Position numbers and translations under genes: made by a program. Positions 27,468 through 34,878 of a stretch of 64,000 bases of DNA are shown in pieces (within the stretch, counting starts at the first letter, position 1; each line of letters begins with the position of its first letter). Under the pieces are notes generated by a model. It had not been told where the DNA came from. It saw only the letters and a list, made by a program, of their open reading frames with translations, and made no database searches. The DNA is from Pseudomonas sessilinigenes (GTDB taxonomy: Bacteria; Pseudomonadota; Gammaproteobacteria; Pseudomonadales; Pseudomonadaceae), in contig NZ_CP027706.1 in assembly GCF_003850565.1 (NCBI RefSeq), forward strand, positions 1,674,001 to 1,738,000, given 5' to 3'.

Positions 27468-27596
27468 ATGAAAGACAAATTGCAAAGCTGGCTGCACGAC
27501 CTTGGTGTCGCACTGGGCCTGATCGAGCCACCGCTGCAACCGGTGCCGATTCCTACCGATGAAGAGCTACGGCGCCGCCAGCAACGCCGTCGTTGA
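27468..27596 (+). CDS. PA1414-like small protein
   Basis: A 42-residue ORF reading MKDKLQSWLHDLGVALGLIE, then PPLQPVPIPTDEELRRRQ and a basic end RRR. An amphipathic N-terminal helix is followed by a proline-rich linker and a short charged helix. A GAGGGGGCACT stretch gives a good ribosome binding site. The sequence and the nearby gbuA-gbuR-symporter order match the P. aeruginosa PA1414 locus (PA1414 to PA1422). The function of the peptide is unknown; in P. aeruginosa the locus is best known for a regulatory RNA. Confidence 0.7.
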   Translation: MKDKLQSWLHDLGVALGLIEPPLQPVPIPTDEELRRRQQRRR

Positions 27597-27670
27597 CCTC
27601 GATGCGGGAGCGCAGGGCAGGGATCCTGGACTGCGTTTCCCGCGTGTCGACCAAGGCCCGGCGCTTCGGG

Positions 27671-27931
27671 TCATTCCTCCTGTTGTCCTGACTTTTCCAG
27701 CAGCCACTCCACCAGTTCGTGGACGTTTGACAGGCTGGCCAGTATCCGCTGCTCTTCCTCCGTCGAGATGCATAACTCGAACCTGTCCTCCAGGCGCCAG
27801 AGCAGTTCTTCAATATCGCCACGTTCCAGCCCCAGGGCCTGCAAGTTGCTGCCGCCGTCCAGGCACAGGCGTTCGCCCAGCCAACTGCGGATCAATGCAA
27901 AGACCGCCCGACGGGCTTCGCCCCGGTTCAT
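27671..27931 (-). CDS. Acyl-carrier-protein-like small protein lacking the modified serine
   Basis: An 86-residue acidic protein whose helix pattern follows acyl carrier proteins: LQALGLERGDIEELLWRLED at residues 30-49 lines up with the helix II region around the ACP D-S-L motif, then FELCISTEEE and a final helix. The residue in the place of the phosphopantetheinylated serine is Arg37, so it cannot carry an acyl group in the normal way. The start at 27931 (MNRGEARRAVF) is chosen because the upstream frame overlaps the sister gene. It lies 29 bp downstream of that second ACP-like gene. Confidence 0.6.
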   Translation of the reverse strand: MNRGEARRAVFALIRSWLGERLCLDGGSNLQALGLERGDIEELLWRLEDRFELCISTEEEQRILASLSNVHELVEWLLEKSGQQEE

Positions 27932-27960
27932 CTGCCTGGTTCCGGTGTGGTGAGCGGTCG

Positions 27961-28221
27961 TCACTGATGCACGGGCTGCAGATGCCGGCGCCGGGTTTTT
28001 TCCAGGATGAACTGGCTCAGCTCGCTGATGGAGTGGATCCAGTACAGGTCGTGTTCGGGGTCGAGCCGGACGTCGAACTCGCACTCCAGGCTGTGCAACA
28101 AGGCTTTCAGGTCCAGGGAGTAGGTATCGATCTGGGCCTGGCTGGGAGGGATTGGCCACTTTTGCGCCATCTGGACTTCTATGGCGTGGCTAATGCTTCG
28201 CTGGATATCGAAACGGTCCAT
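27961..28221 (-). CDS. Acyl-carrier-protein-like small protein with a Y-S-L motif
   Basis: Also 86 residues and ACP-like in outline: DTYSLDLKALLHSLECEFDV at residues 32-51 aligns with the ACP helix II start, with Ser35 in Y-S-L where ACPs have D-S-L. Ser35 could therefore be a phosphopantetheine site, though the preceding Asp is replaced by Tyr and the four-helix fold is inferred only. The ATG at 28221 is preceded by GAGGTG. With its neighbour it forms a two-gene unit on the minus strand. No fatty acid or polyketide genes are nearby. Confidence 0.6.
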   Translation of the reverse strand: MDRFDIQRSISHAIEVQMAQKWPIPPSQAQIDTYSLDLKALLHSLECEFDVRLDPEHDLYWIHSISELSQFILEKTRRRHLQPVHQ

Positions 28222-28449
28222 AAACACCTCAGGGCAGGGAAGAGGTTTTTATTGTTATGACCCCGTCCAAGGGTGATGCGATAGCGCGCACAGATGCTGC
28301 CAGCGATCCATGTACTGCCCTCCTGCGGGAACAGTCGTCGCTGATTCAGAGTACAGCACAGGTTTTTTCCCGGTGAGATGACCACTCGTCCTGTCAGGGG
28401 CCTGGCGAGCGGCGTACAGGCCTTGTCGTTAGGCTCTTTTGTGCTGGTG

Positions 28450-28485
28450 AAAAAAAACGGATGTGGCCACCGACGCCACATCCGT
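28450..28485 (-). terminator. Terminator of the sodium:solute symporter gene
   Basis: Perfect 11-bp stem ACGGATGTGGC / GCCACATCCGT with a 7-nt loop. Read on the minus strand it is followed by a run of eight T residues, a strong intrinsic terminator 30 bp after the symporter stop. Confidence 0.92.
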
Positions 28486-28516
28486 CGAAGAAAACTTCAG
28501 GCAGTCGCTTTCAGGA

Positions 28517-29896
28517 TCAGATCGCGCTGGCCAGGGACGCCGGGCGCCGGGAAGCCAGGCTGACCCCCACGAAGCTCACCAGGCCGGCCATCAGGCTGTA
28601 GTAGATCGGGGTGTTGGCATCCAGGCCGTCCTTGAACATGAACACCAGGGCGGTGATGAACCCCAGGCTCATGCTGGCGATGGCGCCGGCGGTGGTGGCG
28701 CGCTTCCAGAAGATCGCCCCGATCAGCGGGATCAGCATGCCGCCTACCAGCAGGTTGTAGGCCAGGGTCAGGGCGCTGATCACGTCGTTGACCACCAGCG
28801 CGATACCCAGCACCACGATACCGGTGAGCAGGGTGAACAGACGGTTGATCCCCAGGCTCGATTGCTTGCCGCCACGCAGCCGTGGCAGCAGGTCCTCGGT
28901 CAGGGTGGTGGAAGCGGCCAGCAGGCCGGCGCTGGCGGTGGACATCATGGCGGCCAGGGCGGCAGCGATCACCAGGCCGCGGATGCCGTCCGGCAACGAG
29001 GCCTTGACGATGGCGGCGAAGGCGTTGTTCGCGTTGTCCAGGTCCGGCAGCAGCACGTGGGCGGCCATGCCGATCAGGGCGCAGGCCAGGCCGTAGAGCA
29101 CGCAGTAGAAACCCGCCAGGGTGCCGGCGTACTGGGCGACTTTCTCGGTCTTGGCGGTGAACACCCGCTGCCAGATGTCCTGGCCGATCAGGATGCCGAA
29201 GAAGTAGATCATGAAGTAGGTGATGATGGTGTCCCAGCCGATGGTGGTGAAGCTGAAGCTCGAGGCCGGCAGCTTGGCCACCAGTTCATCCCAGCCGCCG
29301 ACGCGGTACAGGCAGATCGGCAGCAGCAGGAACATCAGGCCAACGGTCTTGATCACGAACTGGACGATGTCGGTCAGGGTCAGCGACCACATGCCGCCAA
29401 TCGCCGAGTAGATCACCACCACTCCGCCGCCCAACAGGACCGAGAGCCAGAACGGCAGGTTGAACAGCACTTGCAGTACGGTGCCGATGGCGAGGATCGA
29501 GGTCACGCCGATCATCAGCGCGTAGGCCAGCATGATCACCGCGCTGGCCTGGCGGGCCATGGGGTTGTAGCGCTTTTCCAGGACCTGGGTCACGGTGAAG
29601 ATCCGCAGCTTGAGCAGCGGCTTGGCCAACAGCAGGTTCAGGGCGATGATCCCGGCGCCGAGGGCGGCGCACAGCCAGAAGCCGGAGATGCCATGGACGT
29701 AGCCCAGGCGTACGGTGCCGACGGTGGAAGCGCCGCCCAGCACAGTGGCGGCCATGGTACCCATGTACAGGGTCGGGCCCAGGTTGCGCCCAGCCACCAG
29801 GTAGTCCTCGTGGGTCTTGGCCTTGCGCATGCCGTAGTAGCCGAGCACGAGCATGCCGACGGCATAGATGAGTACGACGAATAGATCTAGAGCCAT
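28517..29896 (-). CDS. Sodium:solute symporter (SSS family)
   Basis: A 459-residue SSS (LeuT-fold) carrier. The N-terminal YYGMRKAKTHEDYLVAGRNLGP block, the GFWLCAALGAGIIAL and GGMWSLTLTDIVQF blocks, and AAALAAMMSTASAGLLAASTTLTEDLL near residue 325 (sodium-site helix) are all typical. In P. aeruginosa the gene at this position next to gbuA is PA1418, thought to serve uptake of guanidino compounds or related polyamine metabolites; that role is inferred from position. It lies on the same strand as gbuA, about 800 bp downstream. Confidence 0.88.
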   Translation of the reverse strand: MALDLFVVLIYAVGMLVLGYYGMRKAKTHEDYLVAGRNLGPTLYMGTMAATVLGGASTVGTVRLGYVHGISGFWLCAALGAGIIALNLLLAKPLLKLRIFTVTQVLEKRYNPMARQASAVIMLAYALMIGVTSILAIGTVLQVLFNLPFWLSVLLGGGVVVIYSAIGGMWSLTLTDIVQFVIKTVGLMFLLLPICLYRVGGWDELVAKLPASSFSFTTIGWDTIITYFMIYFFGILIGQDIWQRVFTAKTEKVAQYAGTLAGFYCVLYGLACALIGMAAHVLLPDLDNANNAFAAIVKASLPDGIRGLVIAAALAAMMSTASAGLLAASTTLTEDLLPRLRGGKQSSLGINRLFTLLTGIVVLGIALVVNDVISALTLAYNLLVGGMLIPLIGAIFWKRATTAGAIASMSLGFITALVFMFKDGLDANTPIYYSLMAGLVSFVGVSLASRRPASLASAI

Positions 29897-29976
29897 GATG
29901 GCGTGTCTCCGATTATCTTTTTTATGTGAAACAAACAGGTCATGTGCCGCAGTGGCTGGCCTGCCACCGGGCGTGG

Positions 29977-30294
29977 TCAGGCGGCTTGGCGCAGGGTGCT
30001 TTGCCGGGAACGTCGGGCGCGCTTGTGGGCACGCGGAGCCTCGGGGCCGTGGGGCTCTGGCTCCGGGAAGGATCCCGGCAGAGTGCTTCCGGGGCCACCG
30101 AGCGAGGAGGGGGCGAGGGGAGGCGAAAGGCGGCGGGATGAACCGCCGATGCGTTCGGGAACCGCGCGACGGGCGCCGCCAGAAATGGCGCGCAGGCGAT
30201 CGCCGGATCCCGCGTTGCGTGCGTGGCCGAGAGTCCGTTCGGCCCGGTTGGTTTCAGTGCTGCTAAGGCGTGTTTCTTTGTTGTTGTTATTCAT
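29977..30294 (-). CDS. Unrecognised small arginine- and proline-rich ORF
   Basis: A possible 105-residue protein starting MNNNNKETRLSSTETNRAE with a GGAG ribosome binding site 6 bp from the ATG. The N-terminus looks like true coding sequence, but the rest is low-complexity, rich in Arg, Pro, Ser and Gly (SLGGPGSTLPGSFPEPEPHGP), and predicted disordered. A strong imperfect hairpin (30055-30083) lies inside it. It could instead be a structured RNA or a UTR. No family is recognised. Confidence 0.35.
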   Translation of the reverse strand: MNNNNKETRLSSTETNRAERTLGHARNAGSGDRLRAISGGARRAVPERIGGSSRRLSPPLAPSSLGGPGSTLPGSFPEPEPHGPEAPRAHKRARRSRQSTLRQAA

Positions 30295-30315
30295 GATCTG
30301 CTCCGATCACATTGG

Positions 30316-30684
30316 CTAAGGGGGTGGCAGCCCTTCCGGCATCGCGGACAAAAGTTCGTGGCAGGCCAGCCATAGGCCTTCTTGTTGTTGGCGAAACCGG
30401 CAGGTTCCGCGCTCCTGGCTAAAGTGTTGCTCCCCTTGCATGCGCGGCATCGTGGCCACGTCATGAATAAACACGACGGCACCGGCTTTTAGGCCGGCGA
30501 CGACGTTGCTCGCGGTGCGTTTGCGCACCGCGAAACCATCCTTGGCACGCCGCCGATCCTGCGATGCCGGCTCGGCATCACGGGGCAGCAACGGCTGGGT
30601 ACGGCAGTGGCGCAAGCTGGCATCGACCGTTGGCGCCGCAGCCCATCCGGCTGCGGCGTCGAGAGCGTATTGCCGCTCGTTCAT
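30316..30684 (-). CDS. Unrecognised ORF directly downstream of gbuA
   Basis: A possible 122-residue protein beginning 10 bp after the gbuA stop codon, a spacing that suggests translation as part of the gbuA transcript. Middle residues GLKAGAVVFIHDVATMPRMQ and a C-terminal EGLWLACHELLSAMPEGLP look protein-like; the N-terminal 50 residues are basic and loop-rich. A perfect 9-bp stem with a TTTG loop (30511-30532) lies within it. I do not recognise a family. Confidence 0.4.
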   Translation of the reverse strand: MNERQYALDAAAGWAAAPTVDASLRHCRTQPLLPRDAEPASQDRRRAKDGFAVRKRTASNVVAGLKAGAVVFIHDVATMPRMQGEQHFSQERGTCRFRQQQEGLWLACHELLSAMPEGLPPP

Positions 30685-30694
30685 CCGCTGGTTC

Positions 30695-31645
30695 TCAGCG
30701 ATGGGCTACGCCCGGCAGTACGCAGAGCATTTCGTAGAGCAGGTTGGCGCCCAGCAGCGAGGTGTTGCCGGTGGTGTCGTAGGGTGGCGAAACCTCCACC
30801 AGGTCGCAGCCCACCAGGTCCAGGCCCTGGCAACCACGGACGATCTCCATGGCCTGGATGGTGGTCAGGCCGCCGATTTCCGGGGTACCGGTGCCAGGGG
30901 CCCAGGCCGGATCGATACCGTCGATGTCGAAGCTCAGGTACACCGGGCCGCCACCGACTTTCTCGCGGACTTCGGCCATCAGTGGCGCCAGGGATTTGTG
31001 CCAGCACTCTTCGGCCTGGACCACGCGAAAGCCCTGCTTGCGGCTCCAGTTGAAGTCCTCGGCGGTGTATCCCTGGGCCCTCAGGCCGATTTGCACCACG
31101 CGGTCGCAGTCCAGCAGGCCTTCTTCCACCGCGCGGCGGAAGGTCGTGCCGTGGGCGATCTTCTCGCCGAACATGTGGTCGTTGACGTCTGCGTGGGCAT
31201 CGATGTGCACCAGGCCGACCTTGCCGTGTTTCTTGTGGATGGCCCGCAGGATCGGCAGGGTGATGGTGTGGTCACCGCCCAGGGTCATGGGAATGACGTT
31301 GTGCTCGAGAATGTCGTCGTAGGCTTCTTCGATGATGCGTACGGCGTCCAGCAGGTTGAAGGTGTTGATGGCCACATCGCCGATATCGGCCACGTTCAGC
31401 GAGTCGAAAGGTGCGGCGCCGGTGGCCATGTTGTAGGGACGGATCATCACCGATTCAGCGCGGATTTCCCGCGGGCCGAAACGGGTGCCGGAGCGTAGCG
31501 AGGTGCCGATGTCCAGAGGGACGCCGACGAATGCGGCGTCCAGGCCGGCAGGGCTGGGAACATGGGGAAGACGCATCATGGTGGCGATGCCGCCGAAACG
31601 CGGCATTTCGTTGCCGCCCAGTGGTTGGTGGAGATTCTTGTCCAC
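30695..31645 (-). CDS. gbuA: Guanidinobutyrase (agmatinase/ureohydrolase family)
   Basis: A 316-residue binuclear manganese ureohydrolase that cleaves 4-guanidinobutyrate into urea and 4-aminobutyrate (GABA), part of arginine and agmatine catabolism. Metal ligands are visible: H126 in TLGGDH, D149/H151/D153 in HIDAHADVND, and both aspartates of LSFDIDGIDPAWAPG. Sequence agreement with P. aeruginosa GbuA is very close, including the MDKNLHQPLGGNEMPRFGG start. Translation starts with GTG at 31645. It is divergent from the LysR gene gbuR, its known activator in P. aeruginosa, and shares its strand with a symporter. Confidence 0.93.
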   Translation of the reverse strand: MDKNLHQPLGGNEMPRFGGIATMMRLPHVPSPAGLDAAFVGVPLDIGTSLRSGTRFGPREIRAESVMIRPYNMATGAAPFDSLNVADIGDVAINTFNLLDAVRIIEEAYDDILEHNVIPMTLGGDHTITLPILRAIHKKHGKVGLVHIDAHADVNDHMFGEKIAHGTTFRRAVEEGLLDCDRVVQIGLRAQGYTAEDFNWSRKQGFRVVQAEECWHKSLAPLMAEVREKVGGGPVYLSFDIDGIDPAWAPGTGTPEIGGLTTIQAMEIVRGCQGLDLVGCDLVEVSPPYDTTGNTSLLGANLLYEMLCVLPGVAHR

Positions 31646-31766
31646 GGGATAGGCCTCATCGTTGTTTTATTTATGGGGTCGACGGCGCAGCGGCGCCTGC
31701 TTGTCTGACCAAGTGGGCCGATTCTGCGAAATGTAGTGCGCGGAAAGAATCGCTACGAGCAAATAC

Positions 31767-31790
31767 TTAGTTCAGAATTTTCTAAACTAA
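31767..31790. promoter_or_regulatory. Candidate GbuR operator in the gbuA-gbuR intergenic region
   Basis: A 24-bp imperfect dyad: TTAGTT and AACTAA arms, 12 bp apart, with inner TTCAGAA / TTCTAAA symmetry and T-N11-A spacing as used by LysR proteins. It lies about 120 bp upstream of gbuA in the 355-bp divergent gap 31646-32000, which shows no other clear signal. Confidence 0.5.
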
Positions 31791-32000
31791 TGCCAGGCGG
31801 CACGCTAGACTCGTGCCGCCTCTACGAGGCATCTGTACACAGGGTTCTCACCTCCCCTGGCTTGCCAGGGCTGGCGCAATCCGGGGTGCCCGGCTCGCTG
31901 GAAAATATGCATGAGGAGGCTCGGGGCTGTCCTTCAGCTTGTCGAAGTCTTTTTCTCGGCCACGGAACCGGTGGCTTGTCACCTGTTGCTGGAGCTTGTC

Positions 32001-32894
32001 ATGGCTAACGCTTTACCTGATCTGAAACTATTGCGCATCTTCGTTAGCGTGGTGCGGCACCAGGGGTTCGCCAATGCCCAGCATGAACTCAACCTCTCGA
32101 CATCGGCCATCAGTACCTATATGAGCCAGTTGGAGGCGTCTCTGGGGCTGGTGCTGTGCCACCGTGGTCGTGGTGGCTTCAGCCTGACCAGCAAGGGCGA
32201 ATTGTTTCATCAGGAGACCCTGCGCCTGCTGGCCGAGCTGGAAGGTTTCGAACAGTACGCCGCGGCCCTCAAGGGCGAGTTGCGCGGGACCCTGAACCTG
32301 GGGGTGATCGACTCCACGGTGAGCGACAAGGCCCTGCCGTTCGCCGAGGCTATTGGTGCCTATAGCCAGGAACATCCGGCGGTGCATTTGCACCTGTCGG
32401 TGATGAGCCCCCATGAACTGCAATTAGGGGTCCAGGACAATCGCCTGGACCTGGCCATCGGTGCTTTTTCCACGCGCATGAGCGCCCTGGTGTACATGCC
32501 GCTGTATCGCGAGCAGCATTGGCTGTATTGCAGCAACCGCCATCCGTTGTACAGCGAACGGCGCATTCCCGAGCAAGTCATCACCCAGCAGCGCATGGTG
32601 GGGCGTGGCTACTGGAGCCAGGCCGAACTGGCCCGGCATGGTTTCAAGCACAGCGCCGCGACGGTGGAAAGTATGGAAGCGCAGTTGATCCTGGTGCTTT
32701 CCGGCGCCTATATCGGCTACTTGCCGGAGCATTACGCCCAGGCCTGGGCCGACAAAGGCGACCTGCGGGTGTTGTTGCCGGCGACCTTCGGCTACCAGGC
32801 ACCGTTTTCCATGATCATGCGCCGTGGTCGAGGCCGTGAGCCGTTGATCCAGACCTTTCGTGATCTGCTCAAAGCCCAGCTCAACCAGTCATAA
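32001..32894 (+). CDS. gbuR: LysR-family activator of guanidinobutyrate catabolism
   Basis: A 297-residue LysR protein with winged helix at about residues 8-65 (FANAQHELNLSTSAISTYMSQLE) and an effector domain to the end. Position divergent from gbuA matches P. aeruginosa gbuR, whose product turns on gbuA in response to 4-guanidinobutyrate. The ATG at 32001 with a GGAG sequence 7 bp upstream is preferred; the frame is open for 90 bp before it. A DTW-domain gene follows 9 bp downstream and may share the transcript. Confidence 0.88.
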   Translation: MANALPDLKLLRIFVSVVRHQGFANAQHELNLSTSAISTYMSQLEASLGLVLCHRGRGGFSLTSKGELFHQETLRLLAELEGFEQYAAALKGELRGTLNLGVIDSTVSDKALPFAEAIGAYSQEHPAVHLHLSVMSPHELQLGVQDNRLDLAIGAFSTRMSALVYMPLYREQHWLYCSNRHPLYSERRIPEQVITQQRMVGRGYWSQAELARHGFKHSAATVESMEAQLILVLSGAYIGYLPEHYAQAWADKGDLRVLLPATFGYQAPFSMIMRRGRGREPLIQTFRDLLKAQLNQS

Positions 32895-32903
32895 GGAATT
32901 CCC

Positions 32904-33500
32904 ATGTCCCGAGCACGCTGCGAGCGTTGCCTGCGCCCCAGTGGTCACTGCCTGTGCCCGCTGATCCCCGAGTTGCCCAGTCGTACCCGGGTTCTGGTAC
33001 TGCAGCACCCCAGCGAGGTCGGCCATGCCTTGAATACGGCGCGGTTGGCGGCGCTGGGGCTGAACAATGCCGAATTGAGAGTGGGGGAGGTGTTCGAGGA
33101 TCTGCCAGAACTGCTCGCTCGTCCCGGTTATCGGGCGCACTTGCTGTTCCCGGCGGACGATGCCCAGCCACTGCAGCCCTATGGGATGACGGATGAGCCT
33201 TTGTTGCTGGTGGTGCCCGATGGGACCTGGCGCAAGGCGCGCAAGCTGTTGCACCTCAATCCGCTGCTGGCAGCCTTGCCCAGGGTCACGCTGGAGGCCG
33301 CATCACCTTCGCGTTATCGCTTGCGCAAGGCTCCGGGGCCCGGTGCCTTGTCGACCCTGGAGGCCATAGTCCAGGCCCTCGAGGTCCTTGAGGCCCCCGC
33401 GTCGTTCGAGCCACTGCTGCGTCCATTCGAGTCCCTGATCGAAGGGCAGATTGCGGCCATGGGTGCCGAAACCTATCAGCGCAACCACCTCAAGCCCTGA
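32904..33500 (+). CDS. DTW-domain tRNA-uridine aminocarboxypropyltransferase
   Basis: A 198-residue protein of the DTW family (TDD superfamily), related to E. coli TapT, which puts a 3-amino-3-carboxypropyl group from S-adenosylmethionine on uridine 47 of tRNA. The N-terminal zinc-knuckle pattern C-x2-C-x6-C-x-C (CERCLRPSGHCLC) and the D-x-T-W motif (VPDGTWRKARKLL) are present, as is the SRYRLRKAP loop. It directly follows gbuR, though it has no functional link to it. Confidence 0.82.
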   Translation: MSRARCERCLRPSGHCLCPLIPELPSRTRVLVLQHPSEVGHALNTARLAALGLNNAELRVGEVFEDLPELLARPGYRAHLLFPADDAQPLQPYGMTDEPLLLVVPDGTWRKARKLLHLNPLLAALPRVTLEAASPSRYRLRKAPGPGALSTLEAIVQALEVLEAPASFEPLLRPFESLIEGQIAAMGAETYQRNHLKP

Positions 33501-33529
33501 GTTAAGGCGAGGTATGCCAGGCCCGGATT

Positions 33530-33925
33530 TCAGGGGCGATGCAGGGTTTTCTGGCGCAGGATATAGATGCTCACCAGGATTGCGCTGGCAAGCATGAAGC
33601 CTCGCGCCCAGGGCAACGGTACCAGGTAGCAGGACAGGCCAATGCTCAACCACATCAGGCCGATCGCATAGGCCTTGCCCTTGAGTGGGATGCCATTGCC
33701 GTCCAGGTAGTCTCTGATCCACGGGCCCAGGCGTGGATGCTGAACCAGCCAGCGATAGAAACGTGGGGAGCTACGGGCAAAGCAGGCCGCCGCGAGCAAC
33801 AGGAAGGGGGTGGTGGGTAAAACCGGAAGGAAGATGCCGAGTACCCCCAGCGCCACGCTCAACCAACCGATGGTCAGTAGAACGTAGCGCAGCAGCAGGG
33901 GGCGTTGGCCTATGGGCTTGGCCAT
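33530..33925 (-). CDS. DUF454 family inner membrane protein (YbaN-like)
   Basis: A 131-residue membrane protein of the YbaN/DUF454 family: the characteristic LGVLGIFLPVLPTTPFLLLAAACFARSSPRF block follows the first helix and the rest has two or three helices. Function in the family is unknown. The start ATG at 33925 gives the family N-terminus. It sits 10 bp downstream of the UPF0149 gene and they form an operon. Confidence 0.85.
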   Translation of the reverse strand: MAKPIGQRPLLLRYVLLTIGWLSVALGVLGIFLPVLPTTPFLLLAAACFARSSPRFYRWLVQHPRLGPWIRDYLDGNGIPLKGKAYAIGLMWLSIGLSCYLVPLPWARGFMLASAILVSIYILRQKTLHRP

Positions 33926-33935
33926 AGGCGAAGAC

Positions 33936-34523
33936 TCAATGGTGACGGGGCTTGAGCAGTGCCGGCTTTTCATCAGGGGCGTTGCACAGCAGGTACAACG
34001 CTGTCAGGGCCTCGGGGATCTGCACGATCATGTCGTCCATCAGGTTGGCATCGCTGGCGATATCGGAGAACTCGGGCTGTTCGTCGAACAAGCCGGAGCC
34101 CACCATGATCGGCAGGAGCATCTCGCTGACTTCTTCCTCGGCGGTTTCGAACCAGGCCGCTTCACGCAGGAATACGCCTTCCATGAAGCCGATGCACCAG
34201 CCGCGCAGGTCGGAGTCGTCCGGGTCGTCGCCCAGGTCGAGATCGCAGGGCAGCTCGAACTCCTCATCGGAGGCCAGCTGGCGTGCGATATGTGCCTTGA
34301 GGGCCAATAGGGTCGACTCGATCGCCTCGCGTTCGGCGTCATCGCGATAGTGCGGTTCCTCGGCGAACAGGGTGTCGATCCACTCGCGCTCGGGAACGCT
34401 TTCCGAACAGATCGACAGCGCGGTCAGGTAGCCATGAGCGGCCACGTAGTCCAGCGCCTCGTCGTGCAGATCATCTGCGTCGAGGAAGACTTGCAGGCGG
34501 GTTAGTTGCTCAGCGAAGGACAT
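33936..34523 (-). CDS. UPF0149 (YecA/YgfB-type) family protein
   Basis: A 195-residue acidic, all-helical cytoplasmic protein. Residues 25-40 (LDYVAAHGYLTALSIC) and 100-120 (LRGWCIGFMEGVFL) carry the two hallmark G-W-C-x-G-F-type blocks of the UPF0149 family. It lacks the C-terminal zinc-binding SEC-C segment of E. coli YecA. Function is not established. It begins divergently from recQ. Confidence 0.82.
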   Translation of the reverse strand: MSFAEQLTRLQVFLDADDLHDEALDYVAAHGYLTALSICSESVPEREWIDTLFAEEPHYRDDAEREAIESTLLALKAHIARQLASDEEFELPCDLDLGDDPDDSDLRGWCIGFMEGVFLREAAWFETAEEEVSEMLLPIMVGSGLFDEQPEFSDIASDANLMDDMIVQIPEALTALYLLCNAPDEKPALLKPRHH

Positions 34524-34661
34524 TGACGGCTACCTTGGGGAATAAACGATGCTGAATTCTAGGCTTTCTTGAGCGCTCAGGCCAGCTACGTGGCAGATTC
34601 GAGCGGTTCTAAAGGTTACCAGCGGTCCATTGCAGTCGCCCTCTGTGGCGGAGGGCTCGGG

Positions 34662-34805
34662 TATACTCGCGCGTTTTGTGATGCCTGGCAGGCTGGCGAC
34701 GGGACCAGACACGTCCGCTAACGCAAATGCCGATGAGCCCCGTCGGCATTTCGGTCAACCTGCAGGGCAGGGGTGTACCGGTCCGATGACGAACAGCGTC
34801 GTCGG
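34662..34805 (+). promoter_or_regulatory. Putative promoter and structured leader of recQ
   Basis: TATACT at 34662-34667 is a likely -10 box, with no good -35. Two stable hairpins follow in the leader: a perfect 9-bp stem AAATGCCGA / TCGGCATTT with 9-nt loop (34725-34751), and a 9-bp stem with one G-U pair, CCGATGACG / CGTCGTCGG, with 5-nt loop (34783-34805). The recQ start is 74 bp beyond. Nothing else was seen in the 355-bp gap 34524-34878. Confidence 0.45.
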
Positions 34806-34878
34806 GCCCAGGTGGACTGGCCGGGCGATCGACCGCTGGCAGCGACCCTGGTGATTTCAGCAATTTTTGGAGTTCTTC

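Noticed and set aside
28463..29884. A 473-codon open frame opposite the sodium:solute symporter
   Set aside because: It is a mirror of a high-GC gene with a clear family match on the other strand; its composition (Gly, Gln, His, Asp repeats) is that of antisense translation.
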